From: Paraburkholderia sp. DHOC27
GTDB taxonomy: Bacteria > Pseudomonadota > Gammaproteobacteria > Burkholderiales > Burkholderiaceae
DNA length: 64,000 nt
Assembly: GCF_003429005.1 (NCBI RefSeq)
Contig: NZ_QVQV01000004.1
Coordinates: forward strand, 434,518 to 498,517
Direction: 5' to 3'
Both the position numbers and the translations under genes were made by a program. Under the pieces are notes generated by a model, which worked only from the letters and a program-made list of their open reading frames with translations, did no database searches and was not told the DNA's origin. Position 1 is the stretch's first letter. The number at the start of each line of letters is the position of its first letter. Below are positions 52,865-61,468 of this stretch, piece after piece.

Positions 52865-53074
52865 CTATTGCAACGAGTCTGTCGCGGGATGCAAACGCTC
52901 GAGCAACTCACGGCCACGAAGCGTCAGTTGAAGCGTGGCGCCTTGACGGTCCCGCGGCCGCAACTCGACGAGTTCGTAGTGACGCAACGCGAGCACATCG
53001 GGATCTTTTTCTTCCAGAATCTTTCCGGTGTCGCGGATCAGCATGAGCGTCGCCAGTTCGTGAGGGCTCAACAT
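52865..53074 (-). CDS. Small winged-helix-like protein (69 aa), function unknown
   Basis: 69 residues starting MLSPHELATLMLIRD. An ideal GGAGGT lies five bases before the ATG at 53074. The order helix, helix, then two strands (ELVELRPRDRQGATLQLTLRGRELLERL) resembles a short winged-helix or preprotein-like fold, as in small phage-type regulators, but no family is recognised. It is followed by a short tandem repeat. Confidence 0.65.
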   Translation of the reverse strand: MLSPHELATLMLIRDTGKILEEKDPDVLALRHYELVELRPRDRQGATLQLTLRGRELLERLHPATDSLQ

Positions 53075-53357
53075 CGGATACCTCCGTTGATCGTTGCATG
53101 AGCAATGAAGACATCCTAGAGAACGCACACTACAGTTTGGCTACGGCCTTGTTTCGGAGCGTTACACGGTTACAAATCGAGCGCCTTGATATCGCGCCCT
53201 CGAATCCCTCCAAGCCCGGACCATCCTGCTCGATTCCTCACACGCTGCACAGGCTCGCGCGTTACACCTTGCAACAGCAATTCAGGGCCAATGCGCATTG
53301 CAACGCCGCCGCTTTTGTCTACCATGAAAACATCCTGCTCTTCGCTGCTCATCTGCG
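53075..53357. other. Intergenic region with a doubtful ORF
   Basis: 283 bases upstream of the 69-residue gene. It contains the doubtful minus-strand frame at 53170-53352 and must contain the promoters of the flanking genes. No boxes recognised. Confidence 0.4.
53170..53352 (-). CDS. Doubtful small ORF (60 aa)
   Basis: 60 codons opening MSSEEQDVFMVDKSGGVAM. Third-position GC is only moderate compared with its neighbours and the ribosome binding site is weak. It would be divergent from the lipoprotein gene with almost no space for a promoter. The protein sequence nevertheless looks balanced, with no long low-complexity stretch, so I keep it as a weak candidate. Confidence 0.3.
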   Translation of the reverse strand: MSSEEQDVFMVDKSGGVAMRIGPELLLQGVTREPVQRVRNRAGWSGLGGIRGRDIKALDL

Positions 53358-53909
53358 ATGCATATCCGCTCAGGCCATCTGAACGAACTGATCCGTAGCG
53401 ACGGTGCGCGTTCGCATCGTGTTCATGGCATTCGCCGCATTCGCTGCGCTTACCGTGCGTCGCTCGTGCTGGGCATCGCGATGCTGGCGGCTGGCTGCAC
53501 GTTCACGCCGCCAGAACGGCCGCCGCTGATCGTGCCGGCGGCTGCTGTGAACAGCGCCACGCTCGATCAGTACCGCATGGCCGTCGCGCGGCGCATTCTC
53601 GATCGCAACCCGTCGTATGTTCTGCAAGGCACGCTGCAGCCGATGCTGCGCTCGCTGGTCGTCGTCTCGTTCACCGTCGATCGCAACGGTCAGCTCGTGC
53701 AGTCCGCGGTCTATCGCACCAATGGCGACGACGAAGCGGAAAGCACCGCGCTCTCGACACTCAGGCGCGCCGCGCCGCTGCCGCAACCGCCGGCCAGACT
53801 GCTCAACGGCCGTGGCCAGATCGAGTTGTTCGAAGACTGGCTCTTCAACGACAACGGCAAGTTCCAGTTGCGCACGTTCGCTTCGCCGCAGGCGCAGACC
53901 ATCGACTGA
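53358..53909 (+). CDS. Lipoprotein with TonB-C-like domain
   Basis: 183 residues if started at 53358. A hydrophobic segment ends in the lipobox LAAGC (LVLGIAMLAAGCTF), preceded by an unusually long Arg/His-rich section, so the real start may be further in. The domain that follows (LVVVSFTVDRNGQLVQSAVYRTNGDDEAESTALSTLRRA, seen as VSFTVDRNGQLVQSAVYRT) is the beta-alpha-beta arrangement of TonB C-terminal domains. It ends with a strand IELFEDWLFNDNGKFQL. It may be an envelope protein interacting with outer-membrane partners; there is no exbBD nearby. Confidence 0.7.
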   Translation: MHIRSGHLNELIRSDGARSHRVHGIRRIRCAYRASLVLGIAMLAAGCTFTPPERPPLIVPAAAVNSATLDQYRMAVARRILDRNPSYVLQGTLQPMLRSLVVVSFTVDRNGQLVQSAVYRTNGDDEAESTALSTLRRAAPLPQPPARLLNGRGQIELFEDWLFNDNGKFQLRTFASPQAQTID

Positions 53910-54229
53910 CCAGCGGGTGGCGTCGTTGCACGTCGCAGGCACCCGTGCGCCTCGCAAAGCCCGAGGCAAGCCTGCGCACGCTATAATTTTTCGATCCCCA
54001 CGCCGGCTCAGTCCGGCATGACGCGCATCGTCCGCTTACCCGCTGTCGTTCGCGCGCCCACCCCTCGCTTCGCCGCGTTATCCACGCGTGTTGCACCACG
54101 CCCTGCATCGTTGCGCCGACCAAGGCGTGATGCAACACAGCCGCGAACCATCCATACAAAATACGACGCTGTACGAGCGCGCCGCTCACGGATGCGCCGC
54201 ACACAGCGTCACGACACTGGAGATAGTGC
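53910..54229. other. Intergenic region
   Basis: 320 bases before the MHS transporter. A consensus TATAAT is at 53982-53987 without a good -35 box; it could drive the transporter with a leader of about 240 bases. No gene seen. Confidence 0.45.
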
Positions 54230-55537
54230 ATGTCTACCTCGCCGATTTCCGCGACCCAGCCCGACGCGGCCGGGAAGAACAGCAGCGCGCGGATCATCTT
54301 CGCGAGCTTCATCGGCACCGCGATCGAGTTCTACGATTTCTACGTCTATGCGACCGCCGCCGCGCTCGTCATTGGCCCGGTGTTCTTTCCGCATGGCTCG
54401 GCGACGGCGCAGGCGCTCTCGGCCTTCGTCACGTTCGGCATTGCGTTCGTCGCGCGGCCCATCGGCTCGTTTCTATTCGGCCATTTCGGTGACCGCATCG
54501 GCCGCAAGTCGACCCTGGTTGCGTCGCTCCTCGTGATGGGCGTGTCCACCACGCTCATCGGCTTCGTGCCCGGCTACGATTCGATCGGCAGTCTCGCGCC
54601 AATCCTGTTGTGCGTCCTGCGTTTCGGCCAGGGCATTGGCCTTGGCGGCGAATGGGGCGGCGCTGCACTGCTCGCCACGGAAAACGCGCCGCCCGGCAAA
54701 CGCGGCTGGTTCGGCATGTTCCCGCAACTCGGACCGTCCATCGGATTTCTGGCATCGAACGGCCTGTTCTTCGGTCTTGCGTTGTCGCTTTCGGACGAGC
54801 AGTTTCGTAGCTGGGGCTGGCGGGTGCCTTTTATCGTCAGCGCGGTGCTGGTTGCGCTCGGCTTATACGTGCGTTTGAAGATCGCGGAAACGCCGGCCTT
54901 TCGCGCTGCAATCGAGCGCGAGGAACGCGTGCGCGTGCCGATCGCCACGCTGCTCTCGCAGCACGGCTGGCCGACCGTGCTCGGCGCGCTTTCGATGGTG
55001 GTGTGCTACACCCTGTTCTATAACGCCACCACGTTTTCGCTCTCGTATGGCGTGTCAGTGCTGCATATTCCGCGGCAAAGCTTTCTTGGCCTGCTGTGCA
55101 TCGCCGTGCTGTTCATGGCGCTCGCCACGCCGCTTTCCGCATGGGCCAGCGATCGCTACGGCCGCAAGCCCGTGCTGATCGTCGGCATCATCGCGGCGAT
55201 CCTCTCGGGCTTCGCAATGGCGCCGCTGCTGGGCAGCGGATCGATGCCGCTCGTGCTGTTGTTCCTCGTCATCGAACTGTTTCTGATGGGCGTGACCTTC
55301 GCCCCGATGGGCGCGCTGCTGCCGGAACTCTTTCCCACCAACGTGCGCTATACCGGTGCAGGTGTCGCGTACAACCTCGGCGGCATTCTCGGCGCCTCAG
55401 TGGCGCCCTATATCGCACAGGTGCTAGCTGCACACGGTGGACTGAGCTGGGTAGGCGCTTACGTGTCCATCGCAGCCGCCGTCAGTCTGTTCGGTGTACT
55501 GTGCATGCGCGAAACGCGCAACGCTCACTTGATGTAA
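54230..55537 (+). CDS. MHS-family MFS transporter (ShiA/YhjE type)
   Basis: 435 residues with 12 membrane helices. The opening ASFIGTAIEFYDFYVYATAAAL and the loops GHFGDRIGRKSTL and ASDRYGRKPVL are the signature of the metabolite:H+ symporter branch. The acidic residue pattern of FYDFYVYATA and ELFPTNVRYTGAG-type segments resembles ShiA and YhjE more than the citrate carriers at the left of the window. The substrate is unknown, probably a small carboxylate. No adjacent catabolic genes. Confidence 0.87.
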   Translation: MSTSPISATQPDAAGKNSSARIIFASFIGTAIEFYDFYVYATAAALVIGPVFFPHGSATAQALSAFVTFGIAFVARPIGSFLFGHFGDRIGRKSTLVASLLVMGVSTTLIGFVPGYDSIGSLAPILLCVLRFGQGIGLGGEWGGAALLATENAPPGKRGWFGMFPQLGPSIGFLASNGLFFGLALSLSDEQFRSWGWRVPFIVSAVLVALGLYVRLKIAETPAFRAAIEREERVRVPIATLLSQHGWPTVLGALSMVVCYTLFYNATTFSLSYGVSVLHIPRQSFLGLLCIAVLFMALATPLSAWASDRYGRKPVLIVGIIAAILSGFAMAPLLGSGSMPLVLLFLVIELFLMGVTFAPMGALLPELFPTNVRYTGAGVAYNLGGILGASVAPYIAQVLAAHGGLSWVGAYVSIAAAVSLFGVLCMRETRNAHLM

Positions 55538-55817
55538 CCCCGCCTTGCGATGCGGGTGTGCTCGCCACGCCTGCATCACTGTCTTTTCCCACCATAGCTT
55601 GATGGACGTGTCAGCCAATTTTGGCCCGACGCGGCACGTCTATTCAATGTTCACTTAGCAGCGCGACCCCTTGCGTGACTTTTTGGCGTGCCTATACTCG
55701 GAAAAAAGGCGCGTTGCGGATTACCCGATCGACCCACGCGAATCCTTACGGCCTGCGAAAGAATTCAAACCGCGTTCACCGGAAGTCAAACCGCCACTCA
55801 CGAGCAGGGAGCCGACC
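55538..55817. other. Intergenic region
   Basis: 280 bases. No gene or terminator recognised; a TTGGCGTGCCTATACT stretch at about 55682-55697 (TATACT at 55692) could be a promoter for the 59-residue protein gene. Confidence 0.4.
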
Positions 55818-55997
55818 ATGCGAATCCATATTCAGAACTCCGATATCGTGGTGATCATTGCGCTGGCGCTGCTGTGTTCCCTGTTGCTCGCGCTGCGCTT
55901 CCGCCCCTCGAGCTGGAAGGCCATCGTGCTCGAAGCGATCGCCGCTAATCTGGCGGCGATCTTCGCAGTCATCGCCTTCGAGCTGATGCTGAGCTGA
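55818..55997 (+). CDS. Small inner-membrane protein (59 aa)
   Basis: 59 residues with two predicted membrane segments (VVIIALALLCSLLLALRF, residues 10-27, and EAIAANLAAIFAVIAFELML, residues 39-58) joined by a short basic loop. AGGGAG lies seven bases before the ATG at 55818. It has no lipobox or signal peptide cleavage site. Small two-helix membrane proteins often regulate larger membrane complexes; no partner can be named. Confidence 0.65.
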   Translation: MRIHIQNSDIVVIIALALLCSLLLALRFRPSSWKAIVLEAIAANLAAIFAVIAFELMLS

Positions 55998-56038
55998 GCC
56001 AGGCATCCGTCCGCTCGCGAGCACGAGCCGCGAGACGA

Positions 56039-56167
56039 TCAATCGTAGTAGTAGCCGTGATGGTGGTAGCCGCCGCCGTAATATCCCGGCGCCGGTGCGA
56101 TCACGCAGCCACCCAGTGTCGCGGCAAGCAATGCGCCCGCAATCAATGTCAGCGTCAAGCGTTTCAT
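56039..56167 (-). CDS. Very small lipoprotein (42 aa)
   Basis: 42 residues. A strong signal peptide (MKRLTLTLIAGALLAATLGG) ends in a lipobox with Cys21; only about 22 residues remain, rich in Tyr, Gly and His (YYGGGYHHHGYYYD). GGGAG lies seven bases before the ATG at 56167. It resembles the 56-residue lipoprotein at 50948 in layout. Function unknown; the His/Tyr-rich tail could bind metal. Confidence 0.72.
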   Translation of the reverse strand: MKRLTLTLIAGALLAATLGGCVIAPAPGYYGGGYHHHGYYYD

Positions 56168-56906
56168 GAGGTATCTCCCACATCGATTCAAAGTCGTTCG
56201 AGCGGCTCTCGAATGGTGTGATTGAACACGATGCGACGCAGACCAAGCGTTGCATTTTGTAAGCGATGATGTGCGCTCCGTTACACGTTGCGCGAAGCAG
56301 GCAGCGTTTCTGCAAACGTCACGGCGCTTGAAAGGGACACCGCAAACGTTTGAAGGCACTCGCGCAAAAGCCCCTCAATGACAGGTACGGCTTCGCAGTT
56401 GTGTCCGTTTGGCCCTTTGATACAAGGGTTTAGCGCACTCTTCCTAAGCTCGAAGACCTCAGGTATCCGCGTGCCGGCATGAACCTTCCAGCATTTGCTT
56501 CGAGCGTAAAGCCAGTCGCCGGACGTCAATCAACAGCCACATTTCTAACAGATGTGTAATACGCGCGAATACGTTGAGCGGCTCGCGAAGCAGGCTCGCC
56601 AAGCGCACGGCTTACCGGCGAGAAAGCAGCGCGAACAAGCGTGTGACAAATATGGAACTCACCGGCATGCTCGCAGTCTTTACGAGGGTAGTGCCTGTTT
56701 GTTCATGTTGGATCCTCTCCGCCCGCTGTTCCCCGACACGGGCGATTTTCGAGGCGTGCCATGACAGCGCTTGTCTGACCGAGCGTTGTGCGTGTCGCGC
56801 CTTTTTTCTTTTGTGAAGGAGCGCTCGACACGCTAGCCGCCGCTCATTAGCGGACGCTACAGGCGGCGTACCGTGCCGCCAGCGCTGTCGGACAATCAGA
56901 CCATCA
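56168..56906. other. 739-base region without a supported gene
   Basis: Short frames exist on both strands (for example an 82-codon frame on the minus strand at 56281-56529), but none has a ribosome binding site or a recognisable product. No terminator for waaC and no repeat were identified. It may hold a degraded gene. Confidence 0.5.
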
Positions 56907-57923
56907 TCAGACTGCCGCCGCGGGATGGGCCGCGCTGCCGGCCGTGGCCGGATCCATGTGAACGTAGTCGATCGCCCGCAGCGCTTCGCTGACTGGCGGC
57001 ACCGAGTGTCCATCGCCAATGGAGATGGAACGGAACGGCGCCTCGATGCCGAAGTGCGATGGCGAGGTCGCCACGAAAATCATCACGGTACGCTTTTGCA
57101 GGGCGTGGGCGACGTGCACGAAGCCCGTGTCCGTGCCGATCACCAGCGCGCACGCGTCGATCATCCGCGCAATCTCCGTGACGCTCATCTGAGGAAGCAC
57201 GGCAGAGCCCGGCACCTTTGCGGAGATCGCTTCCGCCTCTGCGCGCTCGCCCGCCGAACCCCACGGCAACACGATACGAAACCCGCGGCGCACGAGTTCA
57301 TTGCCCACTTCCGCCCAATGGTCGACGGGCCACTTCTTGTCGTCCTTCGAGGTGGCGTGGAACAGCGCCGCCACCGGAGCGTCGCCGACCTCAGCCGTGC
57401 CGAATGGTGCGGTGTCGGCTTCGGGCAGTTTCAGATCGTAGATGGAAGGACCTTCCGGCTGATAGCCGAGCACCTCACCCACGCTGATGCGCATGCCTTG
57501 CCACGCATTGCCGAGCGGACGCGGTCCGAAACGACCCGAGTAAGCGAAAGCGGCGCCGCGTTCGCCCAGGTCTTTGGACTGATAACCGAAGCGCCGCGAC
57601 GAACGGGCCAGAAAGGCAATGATGGCGCTCTTGTACACGCCCTGAATGTCGAGGATGAAGTCGTAGCGGTAAGCCCGCAGGTCGCCGATCGAGGCCGCGA
57701 TGGCCTTGAAATCCGCCCAGCGGCGTGCCTTCTTGAAGCGCCGCAACGGCGCGCAGAGCACCCGGTCGACGCTCTGGCTCCAGTGCACCACCTCGGCGAA
57801 GGCCTCGTCGGCCGCCCAGTCGACCTGCACGCCCGGAAATGCCCGTTTGATATCGGCAATGACCGGCAGTGCCTGCACAATATCGCCCAGTGACGTCACC
57901 TTGACGATAAGAATTCGCTTCAT
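56907..57923 (-). CDS. waaC: Lipopolysaccharide heptosyltransferase I
   Basis: 338 residues, the length of WaaC/RfaC. The N-terminus MKRILIVKVTSLGDIVQALPV and the acceptor-domain DWAADEAFAEVV, together with the donor-domain FHATSKDDKKWPVDHW and GTDTGFVHVAHAL, are those of GT9 heptosyltransferase I. It adds the first L-glycero-D-manno-heptose to Kdo of the LPS inner core at the cytosolic face of the inner membrane. It is transcribed alone here, divergent from the ClC gene. Confidence 0.93.
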   Translation of the reverse strand: MKRILIVKVTSLGDIVQALPVIADIKRAFPGVQVDWAADEAFAEVVHWSQSVDRVLCAPLRRFKKARRWADFKAIAASIGDLRAYRYDFILDIQGVYKSAIIAFLARSSRRFGYQSKDLGERGAAFAYSGRFGPRPLGNAWQGMRISVGEVLGYQPEGPSIYDLKLPEADTAPFGTAEVGDAPVAALFHATSKDDKKWPVDHWAEVGNELVRRGFRIVLPWGSAGERAEAEAISAKVPGSAVLPQMSVTEIARMIDACALVIGTDTGFVHVAHALQKRTVMIFVATSPSHFGIEAPFRSISIGDGHSVPPVSEALRAIDYVHMDPATAGSAAHPAAAV

Positions 57924-58129
57924 TGATCAGCCTGTCGAAGTTTCGGTCGCGGCGGCATTTTAGCCGACCACGACGCGCTCTCACAGTTGAGGCGGCAATC
58001 TCTTCGCCGCGTGCGGGCTCGAAGGGGCCCTCGCGAAGGCGCCCTGAATCGTAAGTTAGCCCGCGCGCGCAACAATTGCCAATTTATTCCAAATGCCTTT
58101 CAGGCGGCCGTATGCGGCTGATCGGCCGC

Positions 58130-58135
58130 TATAAT
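58130..58135 (+). promoter_or_regulatory. Candidate -10 box of the ClC gene
   Basis: A consensus TATAAT 26 bases upstream of the ATG. The -35 region has no good match. Confidence 0.45.
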
Positions 58136-58161
58136 CCAACCTTTGCCACTGCAATCATCTC

Positions 58162-59559
58162 ATGCGGGCATTGCCATTCTCCTCCAGCGTCATCCGGCGC
58201 ACCCGGCGCCTGTGGCGCCAATACGGCGTGTTCTGGCTTGGCGCGATCGTCGTCGGCTTCATCGCCGTCCTCTACGCCAAACTGATCGACTTTGGCTTCG
58301 CCCAGTTTCAGGCCATCCAGCACCGCCACACGTGGCTGCCGCTCATCATCACCCCAGCGGTCACGGCGGCCTGCGTATGGCTCACGCGCAAGTTCTTTCG
58401 CGGTGCGGAAGGCAGCGGCATTCCGCAAGTCATCGCCACCCTGCACGCCAAGCCCGGTGAATACGGCAGCCGTTTGCTGTCGTTTCGCATCCTGTTCGGC
58501 AAGATCGCAGTATCGTTTCTCGCCATTCTGGGCGGCATGACGATTGGCCGCGAGGGACCCACGGTGCAGGTCGGCGCAGCGCTGATGTTCAATCTGCGGC
58601 GTTTTTATCCGCGCTCCAACGCTCATATCGAACGTCAGCTCGTGCTGGCCGGTGCGGCCGCGGGCCTCTCGGCCGCCTTCAATACGCCGCTTGCGGGGAT
58701 CATCTTCGCCATCGAGGAACTCACACGCAGCTTCGAGGCGCGTGCGAGCGGCGTGCTGATTACGGCAATCATCATTGCCGGCGTGATCGCGCTCGGCGTG
58801 AACGGCAACTACACGTACTTCGGCACCATCCAGATCGGCGCGCATTTTCCGGATCTGCTGCCCGCGGCGGTGGCGCTCACGGGGCTCGTGACGGGTATCG
58901 CCGGTGGCGTGTTTTGCTGGCTACTGCTCAACACGGGGCGCTGGATTCCGGCGCCGTTGCGCGTGCTGCACAGTGAGCGTCCAGTGGTCTTCGCTGCGCT
59001 CTGCGGATTCATCATCGCCGTGGTGGGCCTGCTTTCCGGCGGTCTCACGTTTGGCAGCGGTTACGCTGAAGCGCACGGTCTGCTCGACGGCAGCGAACAT
59101 CTGTCGGTGTTCTATCCGCTGCTCAAGATGATCTCGATGGTCGGCTCGTATCTGCCAGGCATTCCGGGCGGCATCTTCGCGCCGTCCCTTTCGATCGGTG
59201 CGGGCATCGGCAATGTGCTGCACATGGTGTTCGGCAGCATGCAGTTGCCAATGTTGATTGCGCTCGCGATGGTCGGCTACCTTGCCGCCGTCACACAGGC
59301 CCCCATCACGTCGTTCGTGATCGTGATGGAGATGATCAACGGGCATGCGCTCGTGATCTCGCTGATGGCCACGGCGCTGGTGTCGAGCCGCGTGTCGCGC
59401 TTCTTTGCGCCGCCGCTCTACGAAGCGCTTTCCGAGCGCTACGTGACGCCGCTGCCGGGCCCGGCTCCGGCGCCCACACCGGAAGTGCCCGAGGCGCTGA
59501 TCGACGACGAGCCGCCCGCTACGGACGAGGCCGATGCGGCGAACGCGCCGCCGCGGTAA
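58162..59559 (+). CDS. ClC-family chloride/proton exchanger
   Basis: 465 residues with the ClC fold. The chloride-filter motifs are GSGIP (84-88), GREGPTVQ with the gating Glu131, and GIFAPSLSIGAG. An internal acidic pair at the position of the proton Glu (Glu185-Glu186 in FAIEELTRSF) suggests a 2Cl-/H+ exchanger rather than a channel. The C-terminal 50 residues are Pro/Ala/acidic and disordered, with no CBS domains. Such proteins assist acid resistance in E. coli; the role here is inferred. Confidence 0.92.
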   Translation: MRALPFSSSVIRRTRRLWRQYGVFWLGAIVVGFIAVLYAKLIDFGFAQFQAIQHRHTWLPLIITPAVTAACVWLTRKFFRGAEGSGIPQVIATLHAKPGEYGSRLLSFRILFGKIAVSFLAILGGMTIGREGPTVQVGAALMFNLRRFYPRSNAHIERQLVLAGAAAGLSAAFNTPLAGIIFAIEELTRSFEARASGVLITAIIIAGVIALGVNGNYTYFGTIQIGAHFPDLLPAAVALTGLVTGIAGGVFCWLLLNTGRWIPAPLRVLHSERPVVFAALCGFIIAVVGLLSGGLTFGSGYAEAHGLLDGSEHLSVFYPLLKMISMVGSYLPGIPGGIFAPSLSIGAGIGNVLHMVFGSMQLPMLIALAMVGYLAAVTQAPITSFVIVMEMINGHALVISLMATALVSSRVSRFFAPPLYEALSERYVTPLPGPAPAPTPEVPEALIDDEPPATDEADAANAPPR

Positions 59560-59659
59560 AACGGGCACTTGGTCAGATGGTCAGATGGTCAGAATTCAGA
59601 CCGCATGAATGAAATGAACGCGTCGCCGACGCAACGCGTTCATGCCGTGGATCAGTGAA

Positions 59660-59968
59660 TCAGGCCCAGTGGCCTTCGACCCAACGGTAGTTCGGGCCGC
59701 GTGCGACCCAATGGCCCGGCACCCAATGGTAGCCAACCCGTTCACGTTGCCAGTGGCCGCCAATCCACACATAGCGGCCATGATCCCAGCGCCAGTGCCC
59801 CTGGTCCCAGACATAGCCAGCGCGCGGCGCCGGTACGACTTCATAGCGCGCCGGAGGCGGCGCGCTCGGTGCGATCACGACAACCTGAGCGGATGCCGAG
59901 GCAACGGCAGTCGCACCCGCCGTCACGATCAAAGCTTGAGCGAGAAACAAGCGAAAGGTCTTTTTCAT
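59660..59968 (-). CDS. YXWGXW-repeat secreted protein
   Basis: 102 residues. A signal peptide (about 28 residues, ending ASA) is followed by repeats of the form Y-x-W-x-x-G-x-W: YVWDQGHWRW, YVWIGGHW, YHWVPGHW and YRWVEGHW, the last ending the protein. Repeats of this family (PF12779) occur in many small proteobacterial envelope proteins with no known function. It is expected in the periplasm or outer membrane. Convergent with the ClC gene. Confidence 0.85.
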   Translation of the reverse strand: MKKTFRLFLAQALIVTAGATAVASASAQVVVIAPSAPPPARYEVVPAPRAGYVWDQGHWRWDHGRYVWIGGHWQRERVGYHWVPGHWVARGPNYRWVEGHWA

Positions 59969-60291
59969 TTTCCCCTCTGTTTAAAGGCGCCAATCCTGGC
60001 GTTAGTCCTTTAATGCGCGACGTCCCGTTTTGGCTGACCGCCAATACGTTACGCGCTGCCTGACAATGCAACGGAATGTTTCCAACGCGGGTTCGACGCA
60101 ATGAACGCGACAGGGAGCGTGCGACGGAACCGCGTCAACACCACTCTAGCACCGCGCCTTGCACACCTGGGAACCGTGGGATAGGGCTGGGGAGACGGCA
60201 CTTCACCCCGTCATCGGGACGAGGCGAAGCGCGTACACATCGTGGAGAAAACGGGCTGGAGCCAGCCCGTCTGAACAACCGTTGGCGAAAA
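59969..60291. other. Intergenic region with min-operon terminator
   Basis: 323 bases holding the promoter of the YXWGXW gene and, at 60246-60270, the likely terminator of minCDE. No gene seen. Confidence 0.5.
60246..60270 (-). terminator. Probable terminator of the minCDE operon
   Basis: A nine-pair stem (ACGGGCTGG with CCAGCCCGT) with a very short apparent loop, followed on the minus strand by TTTTC. It lies 21 bases past the minE stop. Confidence 0.6.
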
Positions 60292-60546
60292 TCAGGCCTG
60301 CGGGATTTCGATCTTGACCTCGAGCACTTCCAGGTCGTCCTGGCGCTCGAGACTCACGCGAATATCGTCATCGGAGATCTTCACGTACTTCGAAATCACG
60401 GCAACCAGTTCGCGTTGCAACGCCGGCAGATAATCGGCGGGCGCATGGCCGCCGGCGCGCTCGTGCGCGATGATCAACTGCAGGCGTTCCTTCGCTATGG
60501 ATGCGGACTTCTTCTTCTCGCCCAGCAAAAACGAAAGAATCGACAT
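60292..60546 (-). CDS. minE: Cell division topological specificity factor MinE
   Basis: 84 residues. An N-terminal anti-MinCD region (MSILSFLLGEKKKSASIAKE, then RLQLIIAHER) and a C-terminal dimerisation domain (LQRELVAVISKYVKISDDDI) are both evident. MinE stimulates the MinD ATPase and drives pole-to-pole oscillation so that the division ring forms at mid-cell. It follows minD by 14 bases. Confidence 0.96.
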   Translation of the reverse strand: MSILSFLLGEKKKSASIAKERLQLIIAHERAGGHAPADYLPALQRELVAVISKYVKISDDDIRVSLERQDDLEVLEVKIEIPQA

Positions 60547-60560
60547 TACGTGCGCTCCCC

Positions 60561-61376
60561 TTACTTGGTGCCGAAGAGGCGCTGCAGCAGCCCGGGCTTC
60601 TGGTAATCGGTAAAGCGAAGCGACTTCTGCTCGCCGAGGAAACGCGACACCACGTCTTTATAGGCTTCGGCGACGTCAGTACCGTCGAGGTGCACTGCCG
60701 GCAGACCCTGGTTCGACGCATGCAGCACCGCTTCCGATTCCGGAATCACGCCGATCAGATCGATGCGCAGGATTTCCTGGATGTCGGTCAGCGACAGCAT
60801 TTCGCCTTCGCTCACGCGCTTCGGGTTGTAGCGGGTGATCAGCAGGTGCTCCTTGATCGGCTCCTTGCCTTCGATGGCACGCTTGGTCTTCGACGACAGG
60901 ATGCCGAGAATGCGGTCCGAGTCGCGCACCGACGACACTTCCGGGTTCGTCACGATGAGTGCTTCATCGGCGAAGTGCATGGCCAGCAGCGCGCCCGATT
61001 CGATCCCGGCCGGCGAGTCGCAGACGATGTATTCGAAGTCCATCGCGATCAGGTCGTTGATGACCTTCTCGACGCCTTCCATCGTCAGCGCGTCTTTGTC
61101 ACGCGTCTGCGAAGCCGGCAGGATGAACAGGTTCTCGCACTTTTTGTCCTTGATGAGCGCCTGGTTCAGATTGGCTTCACCCTGGATCACGTTGATCAGG
61201 TCGTACACCACGCGGCGTTCGCAGCCCATGATGAGGTCGAGGTTACGCAGGCCGACGTCGAAGTCGATGACGGCGGTCTTGCTGCCCCGTAACGCCAGGG
61301 CCGATGCAAAACTCGCGCTCGTGGTCGTCTTGCCCACGCCACCCTTGCCCGATGTCACCACAATGATTTTTGCCAT
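60561..61376 (-). CDS. minD: Septum site-determining ATPase MinD
   Basis: 271 residues. The deviant Walker A GKGGVGKTTTSA (residues 10-21) and the later VIDFDVGLRNLDLIMGCERR are diagnostic. The C-terminal amphipathic helix (QKPGLLQRLFG) anchors MinD-ATP to the membrane. The start at 61376 (MAKIIVVTSGK) is chosen over an upstream frame extension. The order minC-minD-minE is the standard operon; the gap to minC is 92 bases. Confidence 0.97.
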   Translation of the reverse strand: MAKIIVVTSGKGGVGKTTTSASFASALALRGSKTAVIDFDVGLRNLDLIMGCERRVVYDLINVIQGEANLNQALIKDKKCENLFILPASQTRDKDALTMEGVEKVINDLIAMDFEYIVCDSPAGIESGALLAMHFADEALIVTNPEVSSVRDSDRILGILSSKTKRAIEGKEPIKEHLLITRYNPKRVSEGEMLSLTDIQEILRIDLIGVIPESEAVLHASNQGLPAVHLDGTDVAEAYKDVVSRFLGEQKSLRFTDYQKPGLLQRLFGTK

Positions 61377-61468
61377 TACCCTTACCCTGTGTTCGTCAAT
61401 TTCGTTCAAATAAGTCCGGCGGCAGCCCGCTCCACGGCACGCACCAGCGCGGCGCGCGCGACGCGTGA

